A stretch of DNA of 36,126 nucleotides from an uncultured Anaerosolibacter sp. (GCA_937948705.1 CALECF010000038.1:1-36126), one strand, 5' to 3'. Positions 1-8,212 are shown, numbered from the stretch's first letter. Numbers and translations are program-made. The notes: generated by a model not told the origin, from the sequence alone.

Positions 1-134
1 ATGTAGGTATCTATATAGGCGATGGAAAGTTTATTCATGCTTCGTCCGGGAAAAGTGCAAAAAAAGTAGTGATTTCAGAGCTAAACGAAGGGTATTACCA
101 AGATAGGTTTGTTACAGCAAGGAGATTAATATAG
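1..134 (+). CDS. C-terminal end of an NlpC/P60-type cell-wall hydrolase (partial)
   Basis: An open frame runs in from the left edge (codons start at base 3) and stops with TAG at 132-134. The readable tail, about 43 residues, begins VGIYIGDGKFIHASS and ends with a FVTARR-like stretch. This is the pattern of the C-terminal part of NlpC/P60 endopeptidases (gamma-D-glutamyl-diamino acid peptidases of peptidoglycan), where the catalytic His lies in an HVGIYIG segment; that His codon would span the window edge. The catalytic Cys and any SH3 or signal-peptide region lie outside the window. A strong terminator follows directly. The family call is fairly secure; length, partners and regulation cannot be seen. 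Confidence 0.72.
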   Translation, partial: VGIYIGDGKFIHASSGKSAKKVVISELNEGYYQDRFVTARRLI

Positions 135-138
135 TAAA

Positions 139-168
139 TAACCCCCTACATTGTAGGGGGTTTGTTAT
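139..168. terminator. Bidirectional intrinsic terminator
   Basis: Perfect inverted repeat: CCCCCTACA at 142-150 pairs with TGTAGGGGG at 152-160, followed by a T-rich run. It ends the NlpC/P60 gene on the plus strand. The convergent transglycosylase gene stops at 216, so the same hairpin could serve it on the minus strand, where the trailing T-run is weaker. Confidence 0.85.
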
Positions 169-215
169 TTCATATTGTTTAGAATTTTCGTAGACGAACA
201 ATAAAACATTTTTTA

Positions 216-773
216 TTATTTAGAGTCTGACTTAAGATATGCGTCTTTCCTTGATAACACCTTTTGAACATAATTCTGGGTTTCGGTAAATGGCGGAACC
301 CCATTATGTTTATCAACATTACCAGGGCCAGCATTGTATGCGGCTAAAGCGAGAGTCACATTGCCGTTATATCGATTTAACATATCGCGAAGATATTTTG
401 TTCCACCCTCAATATTTTGGGCAGGATTCCATGGATTTGTAACACCGACTTGCTTAGCAGTTTGAGGCATAAGCTGCATAAGGCCTTGTGCACCAGCCTT
501 AGAAAGTGCATTGGTATCAAAATTAGATTCTACATTCATCACGGCTTTAATTAAATGCTTATCCACATTGTATCGATCTGCAGCACCTTCAATAAGTTGA
601 TCAACATCCGTTGTATTGATTGCAGTATCGGACTTTTTTTCAAGCTCTACGCCTAAAACATCTTGGAAATCCATGGAAGATTCTTCTTTTATAATTTTCA
701 CCCCAGCAGGTAATCTACTCTGAATCTCCGACAGTTTCTGTTGAAATATGTTATGTATATTCATATGACTCAT
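216..773 (-). CDS. Soluble lytic transglycosylase (SLT/GH23 domain)
   Basis: Peptidoglycan lytic transglycosylase, expected to cleave the MurNAc-GlcNAc bond with formation of an anhydro end. In the 185-residue product the SLT domain covers about residues 60-175. The catalytic Glu is E82 in the VESNF motif, followed by [10 protein letters not shown] (about 94-103), a GGTKYL segment (123-128) and [12 protein letters not shown] (142-153). The N-terminus is polar, with no clear signal peptide or membrane anchor, which is common for short clostridial SLT proteins; how it is exported is unclear. The start at 773 is supported by AAGGAG about eight bases upstream; an internal Met at codon 4 is less well placed. 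It is convergent with the preceding wall hydrolase gene and divergent from dinB. Confidence 0.9.
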   Translation of the reverse strand: MSHMNIHNIFQQKLSEIQSRLPAGVKIIKEESSMDFQDVLGVELEKKSDTAINTTDVDQLIEGAADRYNVDKHLIKAVMNVESNFDTNALSKAGAQGLMQLMPQTAKQVGVTNPWNPAQNIEGGTKYLRDMLNRYNGNVTLALAAYNAGPGNVDKHNGVPPFTETQNYVQKVLSRKDAYLKSDSK

Positions 774-807
774 AATTGGTTCTCCTTTTGAATAGATAAG
801 TGAGTAA

Positions 808-837
808 ACTATAATTCTTTACTATCATTATCGGCAA
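808..837 (-). promoter_or_regulatory. Candidate promoter for the lytic transglycosylase
   Basis: On the minus strand TTGCCG (832-837) and TATAGT (808-813) are separated by 18 bases, some 35 bases upstream of the start codon. This is a moderate match to a housekeeping sigma-A promoter, found by eye only. Confidence 0.35.
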
Positions 838-855
838 AGATATCACCTTTCTTTA

Positions 856-864
856 TGATATAAT
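856..864 (+). promoter_or_regulatory. Extended -10 promoter element upstream of dinB
   Basis: TGATATAAT is a perfect extended -10 element 50 bases before the dinB start. No good -35 lies 16-18 bases upstream. I looked for a clostridial LexA operator (GAAC-N4-GTTC type) between 774 and 915 and did not find one, so SOS control of dinB is not supported here. Confidence 0.5.
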
Positions 865-915
865 AAAAAAAGATAGGGTTATTATCTTTTGAGTTTAAAC
901 ATACTGAGGTGAACC

Positions 916-1992
916 ATGGAAAACAGACAAATAATCCATGTAGACATGGATGCTTTTTATGCTTCTATTGAACAAAAAGATCATCCAGAGCTAAAAAACA
1001 AACCAATAGCAGTGGGTGGAAACCCTGATAGACGAGGTGTTGTTTGTACAGCATCCTACGAGGCAAGAAGATATGGGGTTCGTTCAGCTATGCCATCTAA
1101 AAAGGCACAACTACTGTGTCCACATTTGATTTTTATGCCCGTTCGAATGGAAAGATATATGGAAGTGTCACGTCAAATTTTAGAAATTTTTGAGGATTAC
1201 ACGGAGTGCATTGAGCCATTATCTATTGACGAAGCTTTCTTAGATGTAACGGGTCGAGATGGGGTTAAGATTGGGAGAGAAATTAAGAGCCGAATAGAAA
1301 CTGAATTGGGATTAACGGCATCAGTGGGTATCTCCATGAACAAATACTTAGCAAAATTAGCTTCAGACTATCAAAAACCTAATGGGGTTACAGTGATCAC
1401 CGAGGAAGAAATGGAGAGATTTTTATTGCCACTGCCTGTGAGAAAACTTTGGGGAGTAGGTCCCAAAACGGAAAATGAACTGAAGAAATTAGGCATATAC
1501 TATATTAAAGATTTAGCAAATTACGATCAAGACATAATTATTGATAGGTTCGGCAAAAAAGGATTTGAATTATTGAATTTCGCTAAAGGAAAAGATGACA
1601 GGCTTGTAGAAAATAAATATAGGCGTAAATCTATTGGAGAGGAAACCACGTTTGACACCGACATTGATGATGTGAACATACTGCTCCTATATGCCGAAAA
1701 GTACTCGAGAATTTTTGCGAATAACCTTAAAGAGAAAGGCCTGCAGATAAGAACTGTCACCGTGAAGATAAAATATGAAGATTTTGAGAGTATAACTAGA
1801 AGTGCTACGTTGCCAACATATACGGATAATTTTCAAGAAATCTATCAGAATGCTTCACATACAATACAAAACAAAATTAATATGGGAAAAAAAGTTAGAT
1901 TGATAGGAATCCAAGTTTCAAATATTAGATATCCAGATGAACCTGTTCAACTGCTTATGGATTTTGAAGGATTATTTAGGGGGGAAGAGTAG
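916..1992 (+). CDS. dinB: DNA polymerase IV (Y-family translesion polymerase)
   Basis: Error-prone Y-family polymerase that extends past lesions and mismatched ends. In the 358-residue product the palm carries the metal ligands D10 (HVDMDAFYAS motif) and D105/E106 (SIDEAFLDV motif). Y15 sits at the steric-gate position that excludes ribonucleotides. The ASYEARRYGVRSAMP finger segment, the helix-hairpin-helix thumb (about 170-200) and the little-finger domain (about 235-345) follow in normal order. The C-terminal QLLMDF segment looks like a beta-clamp binding peptide. Length is typical. The ATG has GAGGTG just upstream. Its stop overlaps the GTG start of the next gene by one base, so the two are translationally coupled. 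Confidence 0.97.
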   Translation: MENRQIIHVDMDAFYASIEQKDHPELKNKPIAVGGNPDRRGVVCTASYEARRYGVRSAMPSKKAQLLCPHLIFMPVRMERYMEVSRQILEIFEDYTECIEPLSIDEAFLDVTGRDGVKIGREIKSRIETELGLTASVGISMNKYLAKLASDYQKPNGVTVITEEEMERFLLPLPVRKLWGVGPKTENELKKLGIYYIKDLANYDQDIIIDRFGKKGFELLNFAKGKDDRLVENKYRRKSIGEETTFDTDIDDVNILLLYAEKYSRIFANNLKEKGLQIRTVTVKIKYEDFESITRSATLPTYTDNFQEIYQNASHTIQNKINMGKKVRLIGIQVSNIRYPDEPVQLLMDFEGLFRGEE

Positions 1993-2870
1993 TGAGAATT
2001 ACAAGGAGTAAACTAAGGCAGACATATAAAAACAAGAGTTTTGGTCTTACCGTTGCATTTACCATTATTTTGCCGATGATTTCCATCTACCTAGGGTATA
2101 CAGCGTTTAAATTATTTATTATTCCAGGTATGCAAACAAAGGAGATGTCGAAACAATCAATCGGTGTAACTTCTGAAGAAAAGATTTCCCAAAAACAAAA
2201 CAATACTAAGACTGAGCCTGTGCAAGAAGAAGCACAAGAGGCATTTGTTACCACCTTCGAATTAGAAAGCGTTAATTTTTACAGCATCCAAATTGGTAAA
2301 TTTACAACGATGGAGAATGCTGAGACCCTAAGAACAGATTTGGCAATGAAAGGCTATGAAGGATATATTTATCAAGAGGATGGGTTTAAAGTAATTGCGA
2401 TTTCACTATTAAATAGATCAGGGATCGATCATGAACTACAGAAAATTCGGAAGGCGTATCCTGATGCATATGTCACAACGATGAGTGTCCCAGCCCAGTT
2501 AATCAAATATACAAAAAATGATAGCAAGAACACACTTACTATAGAACAGCAAAATAAAAGAATTATGGACGTATTTCTGAAGCTGTCAGGAAATGTTGAA
2601 CAATTATCAAGGGAAGATACGGATGTTGAAAGAATAAAAATGTTGGCTGATGAAAACCTTAAAGAAATTGAGAGTATTAAAAATGAATTAAAAAACATCA
2701 AGTCATCAACAAATATCGAAAGAGTTGCCCGAGATCTTATAAAGGTAACAGATGTTGCGACGATTTATTTAGTGGAAGGTAAAGAGGCAGGGACGGTTTC
2801 AAAAGTACAGAGGGCGTTGAATGAAAGTCTGTATGAATACGTAGTTTTTTCAAAAAACAGTCAATATTGA
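1992..2870 (+). CDS. Membrane-anchored SPOR-domain protein
   Basis: The 292-residue product has a short basic cytoplasmic N-terminus, one transmembrane segment (about 18-44), a polar linker (45-90), and then a domain starting near residue 95 (FYSIQIGKFTTMENAETL). This matches the opening of SPOR domains, which bind denuded glycan strands at septa in other bacteria. The last 110 residues are charged and largely helical, ending in a segment of unknown role. The start is a GTG that overlaps the dinB stop. In clostridia such proteins often sit beside wall genes; pairing with dinB is probably operon convenience rather than a shared pathway. The SPOR call is good, and the exact function is unknown. 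Confidence 0.72.
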   Translation: MRITRSKLRQTYKNKSFGLTVAFTIILPMISIYLGYTAFKLFIIPGMQTKEMSKQSIGVTSEEKISQKQNNTKTEPVQEEAQEAFVTTFELESVNFYSIQIGKFTTMENAETLRTDLAMKGYEGYIYQEDGFKVIAISLLNRSGIDHELQKIRKAYPDAYVTTMSVPAQLIKYTKNDSKNTLTIEQQNKRIMDVFLKLSGNVEQLSREDTDVERIKMLADENLKEIESIKNELKNIKSSTNIERVARDLIKVTDVATIYLVEGKEAGTVSKVQRALNESLYEYVVFSKNSQY

Positions 2871-2966
2871 AATGATTTTATAGAGCTCCAAAAAGTAAAC
2901 ATAGCCACTTAGACAATAAAGTGCGAAGGTGGACGAATACTGTTTCAATTAGAGAGGTGGTTTGAA

Positions 2967-3434
2967 ATGGAGGATAAAGGGCTGTCGGAAAGTTTAAAAC
3001 TCGAATTTGAAGTTATTAAGGACGATTTTTCAAGGGCAGGAGAAGCGTCTAGCAACATCAAAAAGGTGCTTAGACAAATAGGGATCGATGCACAGATTAT
3101 TAGAAGGGTTGCCATTGCAACCTATGAAGCGGAAATAAATATTGTGATCCATTCAGAGGGTGGCAAAATCACTTTGTATATTTATCCGGAGTTTATTAAG
3201 ATCATAGCAAAAGATAGAGGACCTGGTATTGAGAGTATTGAACTTGCTATGAAGGAAGGATATTCTACTGCATCGAATAAAGTGAGAGAACTAGGCTTTG
3301 GCGCTGGTCTAGGCTTACCGAACATGAAAAGATGTAGCGATAAGTTTTCAATTGAATCAGAAAGAGGTAAATCAACAATTGTGACTATGATTATTAATAT
3401 GAACGAAGGTGGAGATGAACATGATAATCGTTAA
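2967..3434 (+). CDS. RsbW/SpoIIAB-like GHKL ATPase (anti-sigma-factor-type kinase)
   Basis: Small 155-residue ATP-binding protein of the anti-sigma regulatory factor class. Visible motifs are the N-box YEAEINIVIH (N58, H62), the G1 box DRGPGI starting at D83, and the glycine-rich lid GFGAGLGLPNM (110-120). In RsbW/SpoIIAB such proteins phosphorylate an anti-anti-sigma factor and hold a sigma factor. No sigma factor or STAS protein is encoded nearby, so the partner is unknown. The ATG has GAGGTGG six bases upstream. It is the first gene of a four-gene cassette (DRTGG, PHP, second ATPase) and overlaps the next gene by 14 bases. Confidence 0.85.
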   Translation: MEDKGLSESLKLEFEVIKDDFSRAGEASSNIKKVLRQIGIDAQIIRRVAIATYEAEINIVIHSEGGKITLYIYPEFIKIIAKDRGPGIESIELAMKEGYSTASNKVRELGFGAGLGLPNMKRCSDKFSIESERGKSTIVTMIINMNEGGDEHDNR

Positions 3435-3759
3435 GGACTTGATTGATAAGTATGATTTTCGGATAGTAGCAGGAGATGAACATGTAAATCGTGAGATTGG
3501 GGGCCTATACTGTTGCGACTTACTAAGTTGGGTAATGTCTCATGGCAAACAGCATGATGCTTGGATTACTGTGCAAACTCATACGAATATTGTTGCTGTA
3601 GCGGCACTTCTAGATATTGGATGTATTATAGTACCTGAGAATATTTCGATAGAGAAAGAGACGATAGATAAGGCCATTGAGGAAGGTGTTGTAATTCTAT
3701 GCACACCTATGAGCGCCTACAATATTTTTTGTTGTTTTCATGACCTAGGATTGCGATAG
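3421..3759 (+). CDS. DRTGG-like domain protein
   Basis: Product of 112 residues from the ATG at 3421. This start is preferred because GGTGGAG lies six bases upstream; the alternatives GTG 3409 and ATG 3415 are poorly spaced from it. The sequence begins MIIVKDLI, has an alternating beta/alpha pattern and ends in a segment (ILCTPMSAYNIF) like the tail of DRTGG domains, regulatory modules known from phosphotransacetylase and CBS-DRTGG proteins. No catalytic signature is visible. It contains several Cys residues (a CC pair near the GLYCCDLL segment and another near the C-terminus). It overlaps the upstream ATPase and ends one base before the PHP gene, so co-expression is near certain. The domain assignment is by pattern only. 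Confidence 0.65.
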   Translation: MIIVKDLIDKYDFRIVAGDEHVNREIGGLYCCDLLSWVMSHGKQHDAWITVQTHTNIVAVAALLDIGCIIVPENISIEKETIDKAIEEGVVILCTPMSAYNIFCCFHDLGLR

Positions 3760-3760
3760 T

Positions 3761-4498
3761 ATGAAAATTGCTGTGGATCTTCATATTCATACTTCTCTGT
3801 CACCCTGTGGTGATGATGATATGACGCCAAATAATATTATAGGCATGTGTTGTATCAAGGGGTTGGACGCCATTGCCATAACTGATCATAATACTGTAGA
3901 AAACTGTGGTGCATGTATGTCAGTTGGGTTGAAAAATAATGTTATTGTCATTCCAGGTATGGAACTTCAGACGAAGGAAGAAGTGCATATTTTATGTCTT
4001 TTTAAAGATTTAGCAACTGCACATAGTTTTCAGAGTAAGGTGTATCAACGTATGAATATACAAGAGAATATGCCCCAGATATTTGGAAAACAAATAGTAT
4101 ATGACGATAAAGACCAACCAATCGGTGAAAATAGGCGCATGCTCATTGCATCCGTCAATATGTCGGTAAAAGAGGCTTTTCAAGAAGTAAATTCCCTTGA
4201 TGGCGTGATCATTCCAGCCCATGTAGACCGGAGCGCTTATAGTATCATTGGAAACTTAGGATTTATACCTCCTGATTTATCAGTATCCGTTATAGAAATT
4301 TCAAAAAATACAAATCAACGGACTTTTATGGAGAAGTTTCATTATCAAGAAAAGTACAAGTCTATAAGAAGCTCGGATGCCCATTATTTATGGGATATCC
4401 TGGAGAGAGAAAGCTTTATTGAAGTCAAAGAAAAAAGCATTCATGGTGTATTGGACGCTATAAAAGCTGGAGCGGTTATTGGAGGCAATGAAAGATGA
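3761..4498 (+). CDS. PHP-domain metal-dependent phosphoesterase-like protein
   Basis: The 245-residue PHP-fold protein has the metal-site motifs in order: DLHIH (H8, H10), a TDHNT motif (D42, H43), PGMEL (E68), a His at 76, AHVD, and SSDAH near residue 213. These are the ligands of the trinuclear metal centre of PHP phosphoesterases such as the TrpH-like proteins. The substrate is unknown. A CCIKG pair and C16 next to the first metal motif are notable for a phosphoesterase. It starts one base after the DRTGG gene, and its stop overlaps the following ATPase start (ATGA). The cassette context suggests a regulatory or assembly role rather than DNA replication. Confidence 0.85.
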   Translation: MKIAVDLHIHTSLSPCGDDDMTPNNIIGMCCIKGLDAIAITDHNTVENCGACMSVGLKNNVIVIPGMELQTKEEVHILCLFKDLATAHSFQSKVYQRMNIQENMPQIFGKQIVYDDKDQPIGENRRMLIASVNMSVKEAFQEVNSLDGVIIPAHVDRSAYSIIGNLGFIPPDLSVSVIEISKNTNQRTFMEKFHYQEKYKSIRSSDAHYLWDILERESFIEVKEKSIHGVLDAIKAGAVIGGNER

Positions 4499-5049
4499 GA
4501 GAACTGTCACTGCATATTCTAGATATTGCGCAAAATAGTATTACCGCAGGATCATCCTGTATAGTGATTGAAATTGTTGAAGATAGTATTCAAGATCTTT
4601 TTTCCATAGAGATTATAGATAATGGAAAGGGTATGGATGAAGATTTTTTGAAGAAAGTGACGGATCCTTTCGTGACTACTCGTCAGACAAGGAAGGTGGG
4701 GTTAGGGATTTCTTTGTTTAAAGCTGCAGCAGAAATGTGTAATGGAAGATTTACAATACAGTCAACGATTGGCAAAGGGACAATTGTGACCGCTCAATTT
4801 CAACGAAGCCACATTGACCGTGTACCCTTAGGTAATATAGCGGAAACGATGATGACATTAATTATGGCCAATGAACACATTGACTATATATATAAGCACA
4901 CTTTCAATGAAAAAGTGTTTGTTTTTGATACGAGAGAGGTCCGAAAAGTTTTGGAAAATGTGTCATTGGGAGAGTTTGAGGTATTAACTTGGGTGAAAAG
5001 CTATATTGAAGAGGGTCTTAACGAGTTAAAGGGTTGCCCATTGGAATAG
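4495..5049 (+). CDS. GHKL (histidine-kinase-like) ATPase
   Basis: The 184-residue protein has an HATPase_c fold but no phosphoacceptor His domain and no membrane segment. Motifs: N-box LDIAQNSITAG near the N-terminus, G1 box DNGKGMD (about residues 42-48), F-box DPFVTTR, and G2 KVGLGISLFKAA. This is a stand-alone ATPase domain like those of DNA gyrase B, Hsp90 and histidine kinases, and the second one in this cassette. The C-terminal third has no motif I recognise. It is the last gene of the cassette, with an ATGA overlap on the PHP gene. No clear terminator follows before the rnf leader, so readthrough into rnf is possible. Confidence 0.85.
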   Translation: MRELSLHILDIAQNSITAGSSCIVIEIVEDSIQDLFSIEIIDNGKGMDEDFLKKVTDPFVTTRQTRKVGLGISLFKAAAEMCNGRFTIQSTIGKGTIVTAQFQRSHIDRVPLGNIAETMMTLIMANEHIDYIYKHTFNEKVFVFDTREVRKVLENVSLGEFEVLTWVKSYIEEGLNELKGCPLE

Positions 5050-5102
5050 AGAAAAGCATAATTAACGATAGTAGGTTGTATTTATTTGTAAACCATCATT
5101 TA

Positions 5103-5131
5103 TTGACATATTTCGCAGTTAGTTATATCAT
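5103..5131 (+). promoter_or_regulatory. Sigma-A promoter upstream of rnf
   Basis: TTGACA (5103-5108), a 17-base spacer and TATCAT (5126-5131) form a near-consensus vegetative promoter. It predicts a leader of over 200 bases before rnfC, which contains the long hairpin at 5195-5255. Confidence 0.6.
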
Positions 5132-5194
5132 ATTATTATAATTAAATTTTCGAAACTTATTTTTTTTAAACTACAGTTCTATGTTTTTTTGAAT

Positions 5195-5255
5195 AGTACT
5201 AGCTTATTTTGAAGTCAGATGATGTATACAGTAGACAAAAAAATAGGTTAGTATT
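5195..5255 (+). promoter_or_regulatory. Long stem-loop in the rnf leader
   Basis: Bases 5195-5210 can pair with 5240-5255 over all 16 positions in RNA, with 13 Watson-Crick and three G-U pairs, around a 29-base loop. No T-run follows, so it is not a plain terminator. It is the only marked structure in the 290-base gap between the ATPase gene and rnfC. I see no known riboswitch or protein-coding gene in this gap. Confidence 0.45.
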
Positions 5256-5318
5256 TTAACAATGAAGGATATTCAAAAAAATAATAGAACTATTTTTATT
5301 TGTGGTAATGATTTGCTT

Positions 5319-5324
5319 TATAAT
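5319..5324 (+). promoter_or_regulatory. Possible second rnf promoter (-10 only)
   Basis: A perfect TATAAT sits 26 bases before the rnfC start, but no convincing -35 lies 16-18 bases upstream and the TG of an extended -10 is misplaced. If active it would give a very short leader without the 5195-5255 hairpin. Confidence 0.3.
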
Positions 5325-5349
5325 CTTTTAATAATAAGGGGTGAAAAAA

Positions 5350-6672
5350 ATGGGTTTCTTATCCTTTAGAGGTGGAGTGCATCCACCACATTTTAAGGAA
5401 GCGACTACTCGCTTAAAGGTAGAGAAAGCTAAGGAACCAGCAGTTGTCACAATACCTCTTCAACAACATATTGGGGCGCCATGTGAGCCTATTGTCAGCG
5501 TTGGAGATCAGGTAAAGGTAGGACAAAAAATTGGCGAGACATCGGCGTTTGTATCTGCACCAGTGCACAGTAGTGTATCTGGGATAGTAAAGCAAATCGC
5601 CCGTATGCTTACACCTACTGGGGAAGCTGTTTGTATAGTCATTGAATCCGATGGATTGAACACGGTACACGAAAACGTTATCCCAAAGGGAAACATTTCA
5701 AACCTGTCTGGCAAAGAGATTCTAGGTATTATTAAAGAAGCTGGAATTGTGGGAATGGGAGGAGCTGCATTTCCAACCCATGTAAAACTATCTCCACCGC
5801 CAGAAAAGAAAATAGAAGAGATCGTTCTTAATGGTGCTGAATGTGAACCTTATTTGACGGCTGACCACCGATTGATGCTTGAAAATCCAGATGATATCAT
5901 CTATGGATTAAAAGCGATGATGAAAGTGTTAAATGTTACAAAAGCGTATATAGGCATAGAAGATAATAAACCAGATGCCATCGAAATCATGAAAAAAGCA
6001 GTTGAAAAAGAAGCTGGAATCCAAATCGTAGGACTTCATACAAAGTATCCTCAAGGTGCGGAAAAACAATTAATCTATGCATGCACCAAAAGAGAGGTTC
6101 CATCTGGTGGATTACCAATGGATGTTGGCGTCGTTGTAAATAATGTAGGTACTGCAGCAGCCATTGCCACAGTTATTCAAACGGGTATGCCTTTAATTGA
6201 AAGAATTGCTACAATTACTGGAAAGGGCATAAAAGAGCCAAAGAATCTATTGATCAAGGTAGGGACGTCTTTTAAGGAAATTATAGAACAATGTGGTGGC
6301 TACAATGGTAAACCAGGGAAAGTGCTCATGGGGGGACCAATGATGGGATTGGCCCAGTACACCGATGAAATTCCAGCTATTAAGGGTACTTCAGGAATAT
6401 TGGTTTTAACCCAAGAAGAAGCAAGATTACCTGAACCAAAACCATGCATACGATGTGGAAAGTGTGTTGAAATTTGTCCTGCATTTATTCAACCATTATA
6501 TATCAGTGCATACGCGTTACAAAACATGCATGAAACAGCAGAAAAATATAATGCCCTTGACTGTATAGAATGTGGCTCTTGCTCATTCATATGTCCTTCA
6601 AAAAGACCATTACTACAGTCAATAAGAGTATCTAAGCGTGAGATTATCGCGAAGAAAAGAAAGACGAAGTGA
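5350..6672 (+). CDS. rnfC: Rnf complex subunit RnfC (NADH-site flavin/Fe-S subunit)
   Basis: Peripheral subunit of the ion-pumping ferredoxin:NAD+ oxidoreductase, thought to carry the NAD(H) and FMN sites. The N-terminus FRGGVHPPHFK is the RnfC hallmark. GMGGAAFPTHVK (about 135-146) is the glycine-rich nucleotide region, and the NGAECEPYL motif follows. Two [4Fe-4S] motifs lie near the C-terminus: Cys 366/369/372/376 and Cys 405/408/411/415. The product is 440 residues from ATG 5350, which has AAGGGGTG upstream; an in-frame GTG nine bases earlier overlaps that ribosome-binding site and is rejected. It is the first gene of rnfCDGEAB, the usual clostridial order. The C-terminal Ala-rich extension of proteobacterial RnfC is absent, as in other Firmicutes. 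Confidence 0.97.
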   Translation: MGFLSFRGGVHPPHFKEATTRLKVEKAKEPAVVTIPLQQHIGAPCEPIVSVGDQVKVGQKIGETSAFVSAPVHSSVSGIVKQIARMLTPTGEAVCIVIESDGLNTVHENVIPKGNISNLSGKEILGIIKEAGIVGMGGAAFPTHVKLSPPPEKKIEEIVLNGAECEPYLTADHRLMLENPDDIIYGLKAMMKVLNVTKAYIGIEDNKPDAIEIMKKAVEKEAGIQIVGLHTKYPQGAEKQLIYACTKREVPSGGLPMDVGVVVNNVGTAAAIATVIQTGMPLIERIATITGKGIKEPKNLLIKVGTSFKEIIEQCGGYNGKPGKVLMGGPMMGLAQYTDEIPAIKGTSGILVLTQEEARLPEPKPCIRCGKCVEICPAFIQPLYISAYALQNMHETAEKYNALDCIECGSCSFICPSKRPLLQSIRVSKREIIAKKRKTK

Positions 6673-6686
6673 TGGAGGGGATTCAC

Positions 6687-7631
6687 ATGGATAATAGATT
6701 AATCGTATCATCATCTCCCCATTTACGGGCAGATGATTCAATTAACCGTATTATGCGGGATGTTGTAATTGCACTACTTCCAGCCACATTGGCAGGTATC
6801 TATTTTTTCAGAATGGGGGCAGTCAAGGTAATTTTAGCCGCTATCATTGCGGCTGTTGTTACTGAAGCGATCATTCAAAAGATGAGAAAACAACCTGTAA
6901 CTATTAATGATTGGAGTGCTGTGGTCACGGGGTTGCTTTTAGCATTTAATATTCCAGCGACAGCGCCATGGTGGTTGCCAGCAATAGGTTCAATTTTTGC
7001 CATTGCTATTGTAAAGCATACCTTCGGTGGCTTAGGTCATAATTTCATGAACCCTGCTTTAGCAGCCCGAGCAATGCTATTAGCGTCTTGGCCGGTACCT
7101 ATGACGAACTGGGTAACGCCAGGTGCTGATGCAATAAGTACTGCTACGCCCTTGGCACTGATTAGTGGGACCGAAGCAGCAGGTCAACCATTACCTTCAC
7201 TATTGGATTTGCTCGTAGGTAATGTGGGTGGATGTATTGGAGAAACATCAGCCCTTCTTTTAATCCTTGGTGGGGTATATCTAATCTATAGAGGCGTAAT
7301 TACACCAAGAATTCCTGTAATCTATATTTCAACAGTGGCAATATTAACTTTTGTTCTAGGAGGAGCATTCAGCCTCCAATACATGATCTATCAGGTCTTA
7401 GCCGGTGGTTTAATGCTGGGTGCTATTTATATGGCGACAGATTATGCTTCATCACCTGTAACTCCTAAAGGTCAAGTGATCTATGCCCTGGGTTGTGGTA
7501 TTTTAACAAGTATTATCAGACTATATGGCGGCTATCCAGAAGGTGTTTCCTATTCAATATTATTGATGAATGTAGTTGCTCCACTCATCGATAAATATAC
7601 TAGCCCAAGAGTATTTGGGGAGGTGAAGTAA
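6687..7631 (+). CDS. rnfD: Rnf complex membrane subunit RnfD (covalent FMN)
   Basis: Integral membrane subunit of Rnf, homologous to NqrB, with about eight to ten hydrophobic segments. The flavinylation motif is DAISTAT with acceptor T154 (Asp six residues before the Thr), where ApbE would attach FMN by a phosphoester bond. Other family marks are HNFMNPALAARAML and the ATDYASSPVTPKGQ segment. The 314-residue product starts at ATG 6687, which has GGAGGGG six bases upstream; in-frame GTG 6669 and ATG 6672 lie before that site and are less likely. The gene follows rnfC by 14 bases and ends one base before rnfG. Confidence 0.95.
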   Translation: MDNRLIVSSSPHLRADDSINRIMRDVVIALLPATLAGIYFFRMGAVKVILAAIIAAVVTEAIIQKMRKQPVTINDWSAVVTGLLLAFNIPATAPWWLPAIGSIFAIAIVKHTFGGLGHNFMNPALAARAMLLASWPVPMTNWVTPGADAISTATPLALISGTEAAGQPLPSLLDLLVGNVGGCIGETSALLLILGGVYLIYRGVITPRIPVIYISTVAILTFVLGGAFSLQYMIYQVLAGGLMLGAIYMATDYASSPVTPKGQVIYALGCGILTSIIRLYGGYPEGVSYSILLMNVVAPLIDKYTSPRVFGEVK

Positions 7632-7632
7632 G

Positions 7633-8196
7633 ATGCGAGACGTTATTAAATTAGGATTGATTCTATTGCTTATTACAGCTGTTGCTGCTGTGGTCCTTGC
7701 TTGGAGCAATGATATCACCAAAGAACCAATTGCAAACCAAATACTTCAGGCCAATATTGCAGCGCGTCAAAGTGTATTGCCTGACGCCAGCGATTTCGAG
7801 GAGATGTCAACGGATGAGTTTGGAGATCATGAAAATGTTTTAGAGGTATTCAAGGGTCTAAAAGATGGTCAACTAGTAGGATATACCATTAAAACGGGTC
7901 CAAGTGGTTATGCAGGCCCAATAGAAGTGATGATAGGCATTTCCTCAGATGGAGTGATCAGTGGTGTGAGTGTTGGAAATCATTCTGAAACTCCTGGTCT
8001 AGGTGCAAAGGCATCCGATGATAAATTTAAGAATCAATACAATAATAAAAAAGCCGAAGGCCAAATCAATGTGATCAAAGCAGGTACACCAAAAGATAAT
8101 GAAATTATATCTATTTCTGGTGCTACAATTACTTCCAGAGCTGTGACTTCTGGTGTCAATGCGGCTGTTCAGTTGTATAATGAAGAACTGAAATAG
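7633..8196 (+). CDS. rnfG: Rnf complex subunit RnfG (covalent FMN)
   Basis: Membrane-anchored, mostly extracytoplasmic FMN subunit of Rnf, homologous to NqrC. One N-terminal transmembrane helix (about 5-24) is followed by an FMN-binding domain. The SETPGLGAK motif is at about 118-126, and the flavin acceptor is T165 in the SGATITS motif. At 187 residues it has family length. GGAGGTG inside the end of rnfD serves as ribosome-binding site, and only one base separates the genes. T165 is expected to be modified by an ApbE-type transferase; the only one in this window is encoded at 24658-25698. Confidence 0.96.
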   Translation: MRDVIKLGLILLLITAVAAVVLAWSNDITKEPIANQILQANIAARQSVLPDASDFEEMSTDEFGDHENVLEVFKGLKDGQLVGYTIKTGPSGYAGPIEVMIGISSDGVISGVSVGNHSETPGLGAKASDDKFKNQYNNKKAEGQINVIKAGTPKDNEIISISGATITSRAVTSGVNAAVQLYNEELK

Positions 8197-8212
8197 AATG
8201 TGGGGTGGTAAA

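Noticed and set aside
774..915. SOS (LexA) box ahead of dinB
   Set aside because: No GAAC-N4-GTTC-like site found; only a GTTTAAAC palindrome at 892-899.
5262..5370. Short frame (about 35 codons) from ATG 5262 overlapping the start of rnfC
   Set aside because: No ribosome-binding site, runs into rnfC in another frame, low-complexity A/T-rich composition.
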